Assembly: GCA_002393195.1 (NCBI GenBank)
Contig: DGIK01000075.1
Coordinates: 676-35,774 of the forward strand
Origin: Bacteroidales bacterium UBA3824
GTDB taxonomy: Bacteria > Bacteroidota > Bacteroidia > Bacteroidales > UBA3824
Length of the DNA: 35,099 nucleotides
Direction of reading: 5' to 3'
Below, piece after piece: positions 7,611 through 16,697 of the stretch (positions are counted from its first letter, which is position 1; every line of letters begins with the position of its first letter). Position numbers and translations under genes: made by a program. The notes below the pieces were generated by a model. It was not told the origin of the DNA. It saw only the letters and a list, made by a program, of their open reading frames with translations, and made no database searches.

Positions 7611-8558
7611 ATGAAAATAGCACAGAAACTCACAGACCTCGTTGGCAACACCCCGTTGCTCCAACTCAACAAATTTTCGGCGATTAACGGCGCAACTGAC
7701 GCTACAATCGTTGCAAAACTCGAATATTTTAACCCCGCAGGCAGCGTGAAAGACCGCGTAGCCCTCGCGATGATCAACGATGCCGAGCAAAGCGGCAAAC
7801 TCAAACCCGGCGCAACCATCATCGAGCCTACCTCCGGCAACACTGGCGTTGGTTTGGCTTTTGTGGCAGCCGTGAAGGGTTACAAGGTGATTCTCACCAT
7901 GCCCGACTCGATGAGCGTGGAGCGTCGCAACCTCTTGAAGGCTTACGGCGCGAAGATAGAACTCACGCCCGGTGCCAACGGCATGAAGGGCGCAGTGGAT
8001 CGCGCCAACGAACTCAACGCGCAGATTCCTGGTTCCATCATTCTCCAACAGTTTGAAAACCCCGCCAATCCTGCCATACATGCCGCAACCACGGCTCAGG
8101 AGATTTGGCGCGATACCGACGGCAAGGTTGACGCTTTCATCGCTGGCGTTGGCACAGGCGGCACGGTTTCGGGTGTTGGCAAGTATCTGAAAGAGAAGAA
8201 TCCCAACATCAAGATTTTTGCAGTAGAGCCCGCTTCGTCGCCGCTGCTCTCCACTGGCAAGGCAGGTCCGCACAAGATTCAGGGCATCGGTGCCAACTTC
8301 GTTCCCAAGACTTACAGCGCAGATGTCGTTGACGAGGTGATTACAGTTGAAAACGACGCCGCAATCCTCGCAGGTCGCCGTCTCGCACAGGAGGAAGGTC
8401 TTTTGGTCGGCATTTCGTCGGGTGCGTCGGCATTTGCTGCCACAGTCATCGCCAAGCGTCCCGAGTTTAAGGGCAAGACCATCGTCGCCCTGCTTCCCGA
8501 CACCGGCGAGCGTTACCTCTCCACGGTGCTTTATGATTTGGGTGGCTATCCGTTGTAA
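7611..8558 (+). CDS. cysK: Cysteine synthase A (O-acetylserine sulfhydrylase)
   Basis: The enzyme makes cysteine from O-acetylserine and sulfide using PLP. The 315-aa product has the usual length and all signatures: VGNTPLLQL at 11-19, the PLP lysine K47 in NPAGSVKDR, the substrate loop TSGNTG, the phosphate loop GVGTGGT and ISSGAS near the C-terminus. It has its own promoter and a strong terminator 27 bp after the stop. Cysteine is the expected substrate of the glutamate-cysteine ligase encoded about 5 kb away, but the two genes are on opposite strands and not in one operon. Confidence 0.96.
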   Translation: MKIAQKLTDLVGNTPLLQLNKFSAINGATDATIVAKLEYFNPAGSVKDRVALAMINDAEQSGKLKPGATIIEPTSGNTGVGLAFVAAVKGYKVILTMPDSMSVERRNLLKAYGAKIELTPGANGMKGAVDRANELNAQIPGSIILQQFENPANPAIHAATTAQEIWRDTDGKVDAFIAGVGTGGTVSGVGKYLKEKNPNIKIFAVEPASSPLLSTGKAGPHKIQGIGANFVPKTYSADVVDEVITVENDAAILAGRRLAQEEGLLVGISSGASAFAATVIAKRPEFKGKTIVALLPDTGERYLSTVLYDLGGYPL

Positions 8559-8584
8559 TAAAATTGATATTCCCATAAAAACGT

Positions 8585-8620
8585 GTAGGGACGTGGTATT
8601 GCCACGTCCCTACATTTTAT
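8585..8620 (+). terminator. Strong terminator after cysK
   Basis: A perfect 12-bp stem GTAGGGACGTGG / CCACGTCCCTAC with a 5-nt loop is followed by ATTTTATTTAT. The stem resembles the weaker one after the MerR-like gene at 12182-12211, so it may also be a dispersed palindrome. Confidence 0.75.
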
Positions 8621-8705
8621 TTATCCAAACAGTTTGCCGTAATTAATTACTTTGCCGTTGGAAGTTTTGCAAATTTACTTTTGAAAAGTTAATTTGCAAA
8701 GACTC

Positions 8706-11150
8706 TCATGATTTCATCTTCTTGACATTGATTTTCAATTCTTTGCCTTTGTAATCCACTGTTTTGAATTTGCTGCCCTTAAAGTCGTGAGAATAGTGTT
8801 TGGTAGAAACATGACCTTCGTAGCCGCAAACCATTATTTTGAATGTATGCGTGGCGGGGTTGCCTTCCAACGGTGTAATAGTCAGGATACCAGCCGCATT
8901 GTTCCATTTGATGAGGGTCTTGGAATAGTTGCCAGTTTGGTAGGCGAGGCTTTCGCCATCGTCCTCGTAATACACAAATTCAGCATCTCCGCCCCAAAAT
9001 ACGTTAATGTCGATGTTGTCGCCAAATCCTTTTTTTAACACAATGCTGCCGCCTTTGGCAAAGACAGGAATCTTGGTATTGTCAATTTTTGTCTTGACGG
9101 TTTGACCGCCTTTGTACGGCATGTAATTGTTGCTAACATCATACCATCCACCCTCATTTTGTGGCAGATACGTTTCCCATTCGGTAACGTCGGGTTCGGT
9201 TATAGGGCTAATTAACAACGCCTTGCCAAACATATATTCGTATTTTTGTTCCAATGCCTTCGGGTCGTTGTAGAAATCGAACACCAACGGACGCATCAGC
9301 GTGGAGCCATTGAAAGCCACCTCCGCCGCGTTGGAATAGATGTACGGGAAGAGTTGTTTGCGTTCTTCGATGCAATGGCGAATGTTAGCCTGAGCCTCCG
9401 CACCATATTTCCACGGTTCGGTGTCGCTCATATAGCCGTGAACGCGCATAAGCGGCAGATATACAGAAAGTTGAATCCAACGGAGCATACGGTTGATGTA
9501 GTCCTGATTGTTGTATTGGTCGAATGGACGGAAAAATCCGCCCGCGTCATACGTCCACCACGGCACGCCAGCCGCTTGAAGTCCAAGTCCGCCTGTTATC
9601 TGACGGCGGAGGGTTTCCCAATCGTTGCCAACGTCGCCGCTCCACAATGCCGAGCCGTAGCGTTGTATTCCCAAAAATCCGCTGCGGGTGAGAATCATCG
9701 GGCGTTGGTTGGGACGGTCTTTCATAAGTCCCTCATACACAGTCTTATTGACGAGTACGGGATAGACATTGCGCACACGGTTGCCGTCTATTTTGCCGTT
9801 GTTGACTTGGCGGCCTTCGAGGTCGTCGTTTTCGGGTTCGGTAGCGTCCTGCCACCAAGCGTCGATGCCGGTAGGAAGGAGTTTTTCGCTAAAATTCTTC
9901 CAGTAGGCGGCAGCTGCATCGGGGTTGAAAAAGTCGATCCAATCTGTGTTGGGGATGTAATAATTGCTTTTTTGCATCTCCTTGCCTACCACAGAATTTT
10001 TGTCGATTTTGGACCAAACCGAGAGCATCATCTTGATGTTTTGGGAGTGGAGATAATCGGTGAGAGCCTTCGGGTCGGGGTAGTTGTCGGCATCAAAAAC
10101 CATTGAGTTCCAGCCGTTTTTGCCCCAATATTGCCAGTCTTGAACGATGACGTCAACGGGGATTTGTTCGCTGATGAAACGGTCGGCGGTCTCCTGGATT
10201 TCCTTTTGTGAATGGAATCTCTCGCGGCAGTGGATGTAGCCCAACGCCCACGCTGGCATCAGGGGGGCGGTGCCGGTGAGTTTGCGGTAGGTGGCAATTA
10301 TTTCGTCGGGCGTGCCTTTGATTATCGTATAATCCACAGCGTCAGAGGGATACGCGGTGAGGGTTTCCACGTTGTCCTTGATACCGTAGTACAATACGGG
10401 ACGGTCGTTGTCGGAGAGTTCGGATTGGAGGGTGTGCTTGCCTTTGGTGAGGTGAACGATGGTGGAAGCCGTCGGCGGAAGCCAGATGTTGCGCATCTCG
10501 ATTACTGTTTTGCCGTCGATTTGGAGGTTGTGGCGGCGCGCCATTTTTTGTCCAACGTCCAAGAGGATGGCGTAATCGCCGTCTTGGCTTACAGTGATTT
10601 CCGCGCCAAAGAGATTCTTGTGGCGCACTTCTTCGCGTCCGCCCTCAGTGGTGGTTACGTTTACGGTTTCTGTACCGGCAACGCCCTCTTGCTTAGCGAG
10701 TTGAATCTTGTTTTCGGGCAGATTGTAGAAGGTTTCGGCGTAGTTGTTCCAGATGATGCCGTAGCCGAGGTTGGAAATCAACACCGGCATCGTAATCTGC
10801 GTATTTACCTGCGTCAATCGGCGCGGAAGCCCCTTGACATTGTTGTAGCCGTCCTGAAACTGTCCAAGTCCGTAGAAAAACTCGTTGTCTCGGCTCGAAA
10901 ATTTCAGGATAGCGGTGTCGTTGCGGAGGGTGTGCTCCACGGCTGCAATGTCCGTCGGCTTTACATTGGACTTGCCGTCATAATTGCCCGACACGTAAAT
11001 CCAGTCGGGCAACGGCGAATTGCTGTTGTTGGAGTACCTCACGCGCAGGGCATTGTCGGCGAGAGGCGTGTAGTAGAATTGCTGCGCAGATGCCGTAGTT
11101 GTGGCTGTCAGCATTGATGCAATAATGAATAGTTTGGTTTTTGTTCTCAT
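8706..11150 (-). CDS. Exported glycoside hydrolase family 31 (alpha-xylosidase or alpha-glucosidase)
   Basis: The 814-aa protein begins with a signal peptide ending ASA at residues 20-22 before QQ. The GH31 barrel shows the nucleophile D435 in WWQDATEPEND and the acid/base D506 in ALWSGDVGNDW, with VIVQDWQYWGKNGWN before them. The WW.DATEPE form of the nucleophile motif is more usual in alpha-xylosidase-like members than in maltases. A beta-rich stretch at about 180-250 may be a short PA14-like insert, as in xyloglucan-active enzymes (uncertain). The C-terminal part is beta-sandwich-like. There is no SusC/SusD pair nearby, so it is an orphan enzyme here. It is divergent from the MerR-type gene. 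Confidence 0.88.
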   Translation of the reverse strand: MRTKTKLFIIASMLTATTTASAQQFYYTPLADNALRVRYSNNSNSPLPDWIYVSGNYDGKSNVKPTDIAAVEHTLRNDTAILKFSSRDNEFFYGLGQFQDGYNNVKGLPRRLTQVNTQITMPVLISNLGYGIIWNNYAETFYNLPENKIQLAKQEGVAGTETVNVTTTEGGREEVRHKNLFGAEITVSQDGDYAILLDVGQKMARRHNLQIDGKTVIEMRNIWLPPTASTIVHLTKGKHTLQSELSDNDRPVLYYGIKDNVETLTAYPSDAVDYTIIKGTPDEIIATYRKLTGTAPLMPAWALGYIHCRERFHSQKEIQETADRFISEQIPVDVIVQDWQYWGKNGWNSMVFDADNYPDPKALTDYLHSQNIKMMLSVWSKIDKNSVVGKEMQKSNYYIPNTDWIDFFNPDAAAAYWKNFSEKLLPTGIDAWWQDATEPENDDLEGRQVNNGKIDGNRVRNVYPVLVNKTVYEGLMKDRPNQRPMILTRSGFLGIQRYGSALWSGDVGNDWETLRRQITGGLGLQAAGVPWWTYDAGGFFRPFDQYNNQDYINRMLRWIQLSVYLPLMRVHGYMSDTEPWKYGAEAQANIRHCIEERKQLFPYIYSNAAEVAFNGSTLMRPLVFDFYNDPKALEQKYEYMFGKALLISPITEPDVTEWETYLPQNEGGWYDVSNNYMPYKGGQTVKTKIDNTKIPVFAKGGSIVLKKGFGDNIDINVFWGGDAEFVYYEDDGESLAYQTGNYSKTLIKWNNAAGILTITPLEGNPATHTFKIMVCGYEGHVSTKHYSHDFKGSKFKTVDYKGKELKINVKKMKS

Positions 11151-11182
11151 AACTTTGTGTGAATTGTAGTGTTATTTCGCGC

Positions 11183-11190
11183 CAAAAATA
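11183..11190 (-). promoter_or_regulatory. -7 element TATTTTTG for the GH31 gene
   Basis: On the minus strand TATTTTTG lies about 33 nt upstream of the start at 11150. No clear TTTG stands at -33. Confidence 0.45.
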
Positions 11191-11241
11191 AGAAAAAAAT
11201 TGCACTTTGAAAAATAAAATAATCGTTCATTGCAAAATATA

Positions 11242-11273
11242 TTTGTTTATAATTAAAATTTTGTTTACATTTG
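11242..11273 (+). promoter_or_regulatory. Promoter TTTG-N20-TACATTTG for the MerR-type gene
   Basis: TTTG at 11242-11245 and TACATTTG at 11266-11273 form a full consensus. The 18-nt stretch around the -7 element (11261-11278) recurs exactly at 16680-16697. Confidence 0.7.
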
Positions 11274-11322
11274 CGGCTACTCAAAAATGAAAACGGAAAT
11301 ATTTATTTACTTTTAGCAATTG

Positions 11323-12186
11323 ATGATGGAATATTCTATCAAGGAAGTCTCGCAACTGACTGGCATCAAGGATTTTACCATCAGGATGTGGGAAAAACGC
11401 TACAAGATGCCGCTGCCCGAGCGTGGCGACAACAAGGTAAGAAAATACAAGGAAAACGAGCTCCATAATTTTATGCGAATCTCCGCTCTCATCAAAAGAG
11501 GGTTCAGGATTTCGGAAATTATGGGTATGTCGCCGGACGAAGTGTCTGAAAAAATAGGTATGGTATTTGTACCTAAAAGGTTAGATTTAAAAATCGACCG
11601 ACTTATGAAATTGGCACAGACATTCAGCGACACTGAGTTTGACAAGGAACTCAAACACGAGATAATAGATTCGGGTTTGGAGGCCGCAATCGTCAACGTC
11701 ATCATCCCGATGATGGAGGCGATGGAGGCTAAGTATATCCAAAATTCCGACTACTTGGCTGTCAAGCAGTTTGCCTACGACACCATCCGCCGCCGCCTTA
11801 TCGTGGCTGCCGACGTGGAGGAGCAGGAGTTGGGCGAGAAGGTGATGATTTTTTCGCCGATGCAGGATAGCAGCGAGTTGTCGCTATTGATAACAGACTA
11901 TCTCATAAAGAAATACAAGAAGACCCCGATATATTGTGGCGACAATGTGAAGGTCTCGCAGGCGAAGGCTGCACTCCAAAAGTCGCAGTGCGACAAGATT
12001 ATAATGGTAGGGCATTTTTACGACTCCACCGAAGACCTCGCGCCTCAACTCGACGCATTTGCAAAGGTCGATTGCGCCCAAAAATACGTCCTCGACCGCA
12101 ACGCCGCCGACAATGCCGCAAAATATCCGTCAATTGTGTTTTTGCAGAATGTTGACGACCTGAAAAAACAATTGCTGGAATCGTAG
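11323..12186 (+). CDS. MerR-family regulator with degenerate cobalamin-binding-like C-terminus
   Basis: The start is ATG 11323 or 11326; a TTG at 11320 directly precedes them. The 287-aa product has an N-terminal MerR helix-turn-helix (EYSIKEVSQLTGIKDFTIRMWEKRY) that would bind DNA. It is followed by a four-helix segment and a Rossmann-like segment arranged as in CarH/LitR-type B12 photoreceptor regulators. The key residues seem lost: where the family has E-x-H-x-x-G, this protein reads DSSELS, with no His ligand for cobalt, and the helical EH is replaced by KQ. It probably does not use B12 as CarH does. It stands alone behind its own promoter, upstream of recG. Confidence 0.8.
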   Translation: MMEYSIKEVSQLTGIKDFTIRMWEKRYKMPLPERGDNKVRKYKENELHNFMRISALIKRGFRISEIMGMSPDEVSEKIGMVFVPKRLDLKIDRLMKLAQTFSDTEFDKELKHEIIDSGLEAAIVNVIIPMMEAMEAKYIQNSDYLAVKQFAYDTIRRRLIVAADVEEQELGEKVMIFSPMQDSSELSLLITDYLIKKYKKTPIYCGDNVKVSQAKAALQKSQCDKIIMVGHFYDSTEDLAPQLDAFAKVDCAQKYVLDRNAADNAAKYPSIVFLQNVDDLKKQLLES

Positions 12187-12225
12187 AGACGCACAATTTT
12201 ACGTCTCCACGAAATTTTGCGTCTC
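12182..12225 (+). repeat. Imperfect palindromes between the MerR-type gene and recG
   Basis: CGTAGAGACG (12182-12191) pairs with CGTCTCCACG (12202-12211) with one mismatch. An alternative GAGACGC (12186-12192) / GCGTCTC (12219-12225) excludes the first. The stop codon TAG of the regulator lies in the first arm. It may act as a weak terminator or as the recG leader. Confidence 0.45.
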
Positions 12226-12243
12226 ATTAATAACATAAATTAT

Positions 12244-14352
12244 ATGTCAAACATACTCGACACTTCTATAATGTATCTCTCTGGCGTGGGCCCACAACGC
12301 GCCGAGAGCCTCCAAAAAGAACTTGGCATCAGTACGTTTGGCGATTTGGCGTATTATTTTCCGTACAAATACGTCGATAAAAGCAAATTTTATTTTACCA
12401 CCGACATCCGCTCCGACGCCGTAAATGTGCAGTTGAAGGGCGTCATTTCCAATTTCCGTATTGAGGGCGAAAAACACAAGCAGAGGCTCGTGGCGCGTTT
12501 CACAGATGAGAAGGGCAGCATCGAACTCATTTGGTTCAAGGGAATACAATGGATTCAGCAAAGCATCATCAAGGGCAAGGAATACATAATTTACGGCAAA
12601 CCAAACTATTACAACGGCTCTTTCAACATCGCGCACCCCGACATCGAAGACCCAATCAAAGTTCAGCAATCGGGATTTCAATGCAATTTTTCGGCGCAAT
12701 ATTCTGTGCCCGATGTCAAAAACAGCAAGTTTACATCCAAGGCGATTGCCCGGCTTGTCCAAAATCTTTGGAAGGCTATTGCAACGCCCATTCCCGAAAC
12801 TTTGCCGAGGTATATCATTGAGCGTCTGCGCCTTATGACGTTAACGGATGCACTCCGCGCCGTCCATTTGCCCAAGAATGACGAGCAACTCAACGCCGCC
12901 CGCGCAAGGTTGAAATTCGAGGAGTTGTTTTATATACAATTGAACATCCTGCGCTTCAAGCGCGACAAGATGGAAAAGTCGCACGGTTTTGTGTTCAAGA
13001 CCGTTGGCGAGGTGTTCAATACTTTCTATTCCAAATACTTGCCGTTTTCATTGACCAACGCTCAAAAACGTGTAGTCAAGGAAATTCGTGCCGATTTTCT
13101 CACCGGTCGTCAGTCCAACCGCTTGATACAGGGCGACGTAGGTAGCGGCAAGACTTTGGTGGCGTTGTTGAGTATGTTGATAGCAATCGACAACGGTTTC
13201 CAAGCCTGCATAATGGCTCCCACGGAAATACTTGCGCATCAACATTTTGAGACTATCAAGGGTTTCCTAAAAGATATGCCGCTGAAAGTTGCGTTGCTCA
13301 CCGGCTCATCGACCGCCAAGGAACGCCGCGCAATTCACGCCGCCATTGAGGATGGTTCTATGAACATTCTCATTGGTACTCACGCACTTATAGAGGACGA
13401 CGTAAAATTCCAAAATCTCGGTCTTGCCGTCATTGACGAACAGCATCGTTTTGGCGTGGCGCAACGTGCCAAACTGTACGCCAAAAACAAAGTGTTGCCC
13501 CCTCACGTGCTTGTAATGACTGCAACGCCGATTCCCCGCACTCTCTCGATGACGCTCTACGGCGACCTCGACATCAGCATCATCGACGAACTCCCGCCGG
13601 GTCGCAAGCCCGTGAAAACTATTCATTCGTATGACGCCAAACGCCTGATGGTCTGGAAGTTTCTACGTGACCAAATTGCGGAAGGTCGTCAAGTGTATAT
13701 CGTGTATCCGTTGATTGAGGAGTCAAAAAATTTTGATTACAAGGATTTGACTGACGGTTACAACGCGATTTTGAAGGATTTTCCGCCGCCAAAATACAAT
13801 GTGAGCATAGTCCACGGCAGGATGAAGCCCGACGAAAAGGATTATGAAATGCAACGTTTTGTGAAGGGCGAGACTCAGATTATGGTTGCAACGACGGTCA
13901 TCGAAGTTGGCGTCAATGTCCCAAATGCGTCGATTATGGTCATAGAAAGTGCCGAAAAATTTGGGCTTTCGCAGTTGCACCAGTTGCGTGGCAGGGTAGG
14001 GCGCGGCGCAAGTCAGAGTTATTGTATCTTGATGACCGATTACAAACTCTCGCAGGACGCCCGCCGCCGCATCGAGATTATGTGCGAGACCACCGACGGT
14101 TTCAAGATTTCGGAAGAAGACCTCAAACTGCGTGGCCCCGGCGATATGGACGGCACTCAACAGAGCGGCACGCCCCTGCAACTCCACATCGCCGACCTCA
14201 ACCACGACGGTCAACTCCTGATGATGGCTCGCAACGTCGCCTCCGACGTCCTCGACAAGGATCCAAAACTCGAAACGCCTGAAAACGACGTGCTGCGGAT
14301 TCGGCAAAATTTGATTTTCAATAAGCAGCAGAATTGGAGCAGGATTTCGTAA
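12244..14352 (+). CDS. recG: ATP-dependent DNA helicase RecG
   Basis: RecG remodels stalled replication forks and Holliday junctions. The start at 12244 (MSNILDTSIMYLSGVGPQRA) gives 702 aa, the normal length. The N-terminal wedge domain begins with the YLSGVGPQRAE helix-hairpin-like motif and an OB fold. The helicase core has Walker A GDVGSGKT, APTEILAHQH, the Walker B-type box DEQHRFGV, MTATPIPRTL, and C-terminal QLRGRVGRG with the TRG-type region after it. An in-frame start at 12217 is less likely because it falls within the palindromic leader. recG converges with the histidine kinase gene, 8 bp between stops and no obvious terminator. Confidence 0.95.
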   Translation: MSNILDTSIMYLSGVGPQRAESLQKELGISTFGDLAYYFPYKYVDKSKFYFTTDIRSDAVNVQLKGVISNFRIEGEKHKQRLVARFTDEKGSIELIWFKGIQWIQQSIIKGKEYIIYGKPNYYNGSFNIAHPDIEDPIKVQQSGFQCNFSAQYSVPDVKNSKFTSKAIARLVQNLWKAIATPIPETLPRYIIERLRLMTLTDALRAVHLPKNDEQLNAARARLKFEELFYIQLNILRFKRDKMEKSHGFVFKTVGEVFNTFYSKYLPFSLTNAQKRVVKEIRADFLTGRQSNRLIQGDVGSGKTLVALLSMLIAIDNGFQACIMAPTEILAHQHFETIKGFLKDMPLKVALLTGSSTAKERRAIHAAIEDGSMNILIGTHALIEDDVKFQNLGLAVIDEQHRFGVAQRAKLYAKNKVLPPHVLVMTATPIPRTLSMTLYGDLDISIIDELPPGRKPVKTIHSYDAKRLMVWKFLRDQIAEGRQVYIVYPLIEESKNFDYKDLTDGYNAILKDFPPPKYNVSIVHGRMKPDEKDYEMQRFVKGETQIMVATTVIEVGVNVPNASIMVIESAEKFGLSQLHQLRGRVGRGASQSYCILMTDYKLSQDARRRIEIMCETTDGFKISEEDLKLRGPGDMDGTQQSGTPLQLHIADLNHDGQLLMMARNVASDVLDKDPKLETPENDVLRIRQNLIFNKQQNWSRIS

Positions 14353-14360
14353 AGTCCTAT

Positions 14361-15206
14361 TTATGAGAATTTCATCGCAAACGTGGTCTTGTTTTCGTCG
14401 CTCTGTACGAGGTCGAGGCTGCCGTTGTGGAGGCGCATTATTTGGCGGGAGAGGCTGAGACCGATGCCGGAGCCGCCTTCTTTGGTGGTGTAGAATGGGA
14501 TGAAAATCTGTTCGTTGTCCTCCTTGTTGATAGGCATGCCGTCGTCGCTGATGTAGATTATTACTTCGTCTTTGGCGTTGATGTCGGCGGTGATTTCTAT
14601 CAAATGGCTTTGCGCCTGGACTGCGTTTTTGATGAGGTTGATGAGTATCTGCGAAATCTGCCCCTCGTCGGCGTAAATCATAATGTCGGGTTTTAGGAGT
14701 TTCAATGTGCACTTTGCGTCGCTTTCTTCGAGATATTTTGAGTTGAGTTCCAATACCTTGTTAGCCAAATCTTTCACCATAATTGTTTTCTTTTTCGGAC
14801 GCTCGATTTTTGAGAGATTGCGGTACGAATTTACAAAATTAATTAAGTTTTTAGACGATGAGGCAATTGTTTCGAGTCCCGCCTTGGTATCGAGCGAGTC
14901 GTCTTCGGCGAGAGATTCGCTCAGGACAGCAATTGGGGTTACGGTGTTCATAATCTCGTGGGTGAGTACGCGTATAAGTTTTGACCACGATTCCACCTCG
15001 TTGTCCTGTTTTATTTTTTCAAAAATTTTGCGCAGACGGTTGAGGGCGCGGTTGAGCGGGCTGCGCTCGTTGAATCTAAAATTCATCTCGCCGTCCTCCA
15101 CCGCGTCCATCAGAAAATTGATTTTGGCGGCATTGCGCCGCAGTGTGAATATGTATCCCGCCGCAAAGCCTACCATTAAAGCCAATATTATATAAGCAAT
15201 CACCAT
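14361..15206 (-). CDS. Membrane sensor histidine kinase, short NtrY-like
   Basis: The 281-aa protein has one N-terminal membrane helix (residues 2-21) with no periplasmic sensor domain, then a HAMP/linker-like stretch. The phospho-acceptor is H83 in VLTHEIMNTVTPI, followed by the N-box NLIKNAVQAQ, DDGMPI, and the G-box GGSGIGLSLS. The HEIMN.. form is that of NtrY-like kinases. It follows the NtrC-type regulator gene by 13 bp and is surely its partner. Its small size and missing extracytoplasmic domain suggest it senses a membrane or cytoplasmic cue, or another protein (inference). Confidence 0.9.
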   Translation of the reverse strand: MVIAYIILALMVGFAAGYIFTLRRNAAKINFLMDAVEDGEMNFRFNERSPLNRALNRLRKIFEKIKQDNEVESWSKLIRVLTHEIMNTVTPIAVLSESLAEDDSLDTKAGLETIASSSKNLINFVNSYRNLSKIERPKKKTIMVKDLANKVLELNSKYLEESDAKCTLKLLKPDIMIYADEGQISQILINLIKNAVQAQSHLIEITADINAKDEVIIYISDDGMPINKEDNEQIFIPFYTTKEGGSGIGLSLSRQIMRLHNGSLDLVQSDENKTTFAMKFS

Positions 15207-15219
15207 CGTTATTTGTTGA

Positions 15220-16563
15220 TTAAATTCCGTATTTTTTGAGTTTGCTGTATAGCGTGGGTCGGCTGATATTCAGGTATTTGGCAACGAGTGAGAGGTTGCC
15301 TGAAAATTTTTCCACAGCATTTTGAATTACCATTTTTTCGGCGGATTCGAGATTTTCAACCTTTGGCATTTTGGCGGCATCGGTAGAATTTTGCTGTTGA
15401 AATTGGAAGTCGGCAGCCGTAATCACATCGCCGTCCGAGAGTATGACAGCCTTTTCGATGGCGTTTTGGAGTTCGCGGATGTTGCCGGGCCAATGGTAAG
15501 CGCGCAATTTTTGGACGCCTTCGGGACTGATAGCCTGGACGTTGCGACCGTATTTTTGATTGAACGTTGCGATGAATCTTTCTGCCAATTGCAGGATGTC
15601 GTCGGGGCGTTCACGGAGCGGCGGCAAGACAATTTGGACGGTGTTGATGCGGTAATAAAGATCTTCACGGAATCTGCCCTCGCTCACGAGGCGTTCGATA
15701 TTGACATTTGTGGCGCAAATCAGGCGGATGTCCACGTCGATTTCCTTGGTGTCGCCCACGCGGGTGATTTTGCGGTTTTGGATGGCGCGGAGGAGTTTGG
15801 CTTGCAGATGAGGCGGAATGTTGCCGATTTCGTCGAGGAAGAGCGTAGAATGGTCGGCAAGTTCAAATTTGCCTGCGTGGTCGCTTTTGGCATCGGTGAA
15901 CGCGCCCTTCACGTGTCCGAAAAGTTCGCTTTCAAATAGAGTTTCCGCCACTGCGCCGGCATCAACAGCTATCATAGCATTGCCACGGCGGCGGGATAGG
16001 TTGTGGATTTCCTTCGCCATCATATCCTTGCCTGTGCCGTTTTCGCCGGTGATTAAAACAGATGCATCTGTGGCGGCGATTTTTTCGACAGTTTTGCGGA
16101 TGGATTCCATCTGAGGCGAATTGCCCCAAAACATTCCGTTAGGATTTTTGTCGGGTTTGGGCTGCGATTTTTCTGCGCCCATAGCCTTGTCGCGGGCGGA
16201 GGTGAGTATGGAGATGAATTTTTTGTTGTCCCACGGCTTTACAATGAAATCAAATGCGCCACGTTTCATACCCTCGACGGCGAGTTCCACTTCTGCGTAT
16301 GCCGTGAAAAGCACCACTTCGGTTTTCGGCGATATTTTTTTGATTTCCGCAATCCAAAATAGACCTTCGTTGCCGCTGTTGGTATCGGCGGTAAAATTCA
16401 TATCCAGCAACACCACGTGCGGCTTAAATTGTTCTAAATCAGATACAATGGTATTTGGCGAAGCGGAAATCTTCACTTCTTCAAATTGCGCCGGCAGCAA
16501 TATTTTGAGCGTTGCGCGGATTCCGGCATTGTCGTCAACGGCTAAAATTCTTCCTTTTTTCAT
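15220..16563 (-). CDS. Sigma-54-dependent response regulator, NtrC family
   Basis: The start at 16563 (MKKGRILAVDD) is chosen because a -7 element at 16600-16607 lies just upstream; a longer frame to 16674 would start before the transcript. The 447-aa protein has a receiver domain with D54 in VVLLDMNF and K109 in IVKPW. An AAA+ domain follows, with Walker A GENGTGKD (173-180), the sigma-54 contact loop GAFTDA (220-225, usually GAFTGA) and Walker B LFLDEIG. It ends in a Fis-type HTH, LSLVAKYLNISRPTLYSKLKKYGI read in two parts. It would activate sigma-54 promoters when phosphorylated by the downstream kinase. Target genes are not visible here. Confidence 0.93.
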   Translation of the reverse strand: MKKGRILAVDDNAGIRATLKILLPAQFEEVKISASPNTIVSDLEQFKPHVVLLDMNFTADTNSGNEGLFWIAEIKKISPKTEVVLFTAYAEVELAVEGMKRGAFDFIVKPWDNKKFISILTSARDKAMGAEKSQPKPDKNPNGMFWGNSPQMESIRKTVEKIAATDASVLITGENGTGKDMMAKEIHNLSRRRGNAMIAVDAGAVAETLFESELFGHVKGAFTDAKSDHAGKFELADHSTLFLDEIGNIPPHLQAKLLRAIQNRKITRVGDTKEIDVDIRLICATNVNIERLVSEGRFREDLYYRINTVQIVLPPLRERPDDILQLAERFIATFNQKYGRNVQAISPEGVQKLRAYHWPGNIRELQNAIEKAVILSDGDVITAADFQFQQQNSTDAAKMPKVENLESAEKMVIQNAVEKFSGNLSLVAKYLNISRPTLYSKLKKYGI

Positions 16564-16599
16564 TGTTTTGGGTACATTGTCTATGGATGTTTCTCTCGG

Positions 16600-16607
16600 C
16601 AAAGGTA
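16600..16607 (-). promoter_or_regulatory. -7 element TACCTTTG for the ntrC-type/kinase operon
   Basis: The minus strand reads TATACCTTTGCCG about 37 nt before the start codon at 16563. It fixes the start of the response regulator. A good -33 match is not seen. Confidence 0.55.
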
Positions 16608-16679
16608 TATTTTTTTCTTCAACCAATGTTAGATTTTGCAAAAAAAAATTTTGACAAAAATTTTCCTGTGTCAAAAAAC

Positions 16680-16697
16680 TTGTTTACATTTGCGGCT
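16680..16697 (+). promoter_or_regulatory. Promoter core TTGTTTACATTTGCGGCT ahead of structured RNA
   Basis: TACATTTG at 16685-16692 is a -7 element. The 18-nt core is identical to 11261-11278. No TTTG sits at the ideal -33 position, and the upstream DNA is A/T-rich. No ORF starts in the following 350 bp. Confidence 0.55.

Noticed and set aside
7527..8576. 349-aa open frame antisense to cysK
   Set aside because: cysK on the other strand has every family motif and a promoter; the antisense frame has no recognisable domain and is a codon-bias shadow.
13723..14712. 329-aa frame opposite the recG end and along the kinase gene
   Set aside because: Low-complexity Arg/His/Gln sequence overlapping two well-supported genes.
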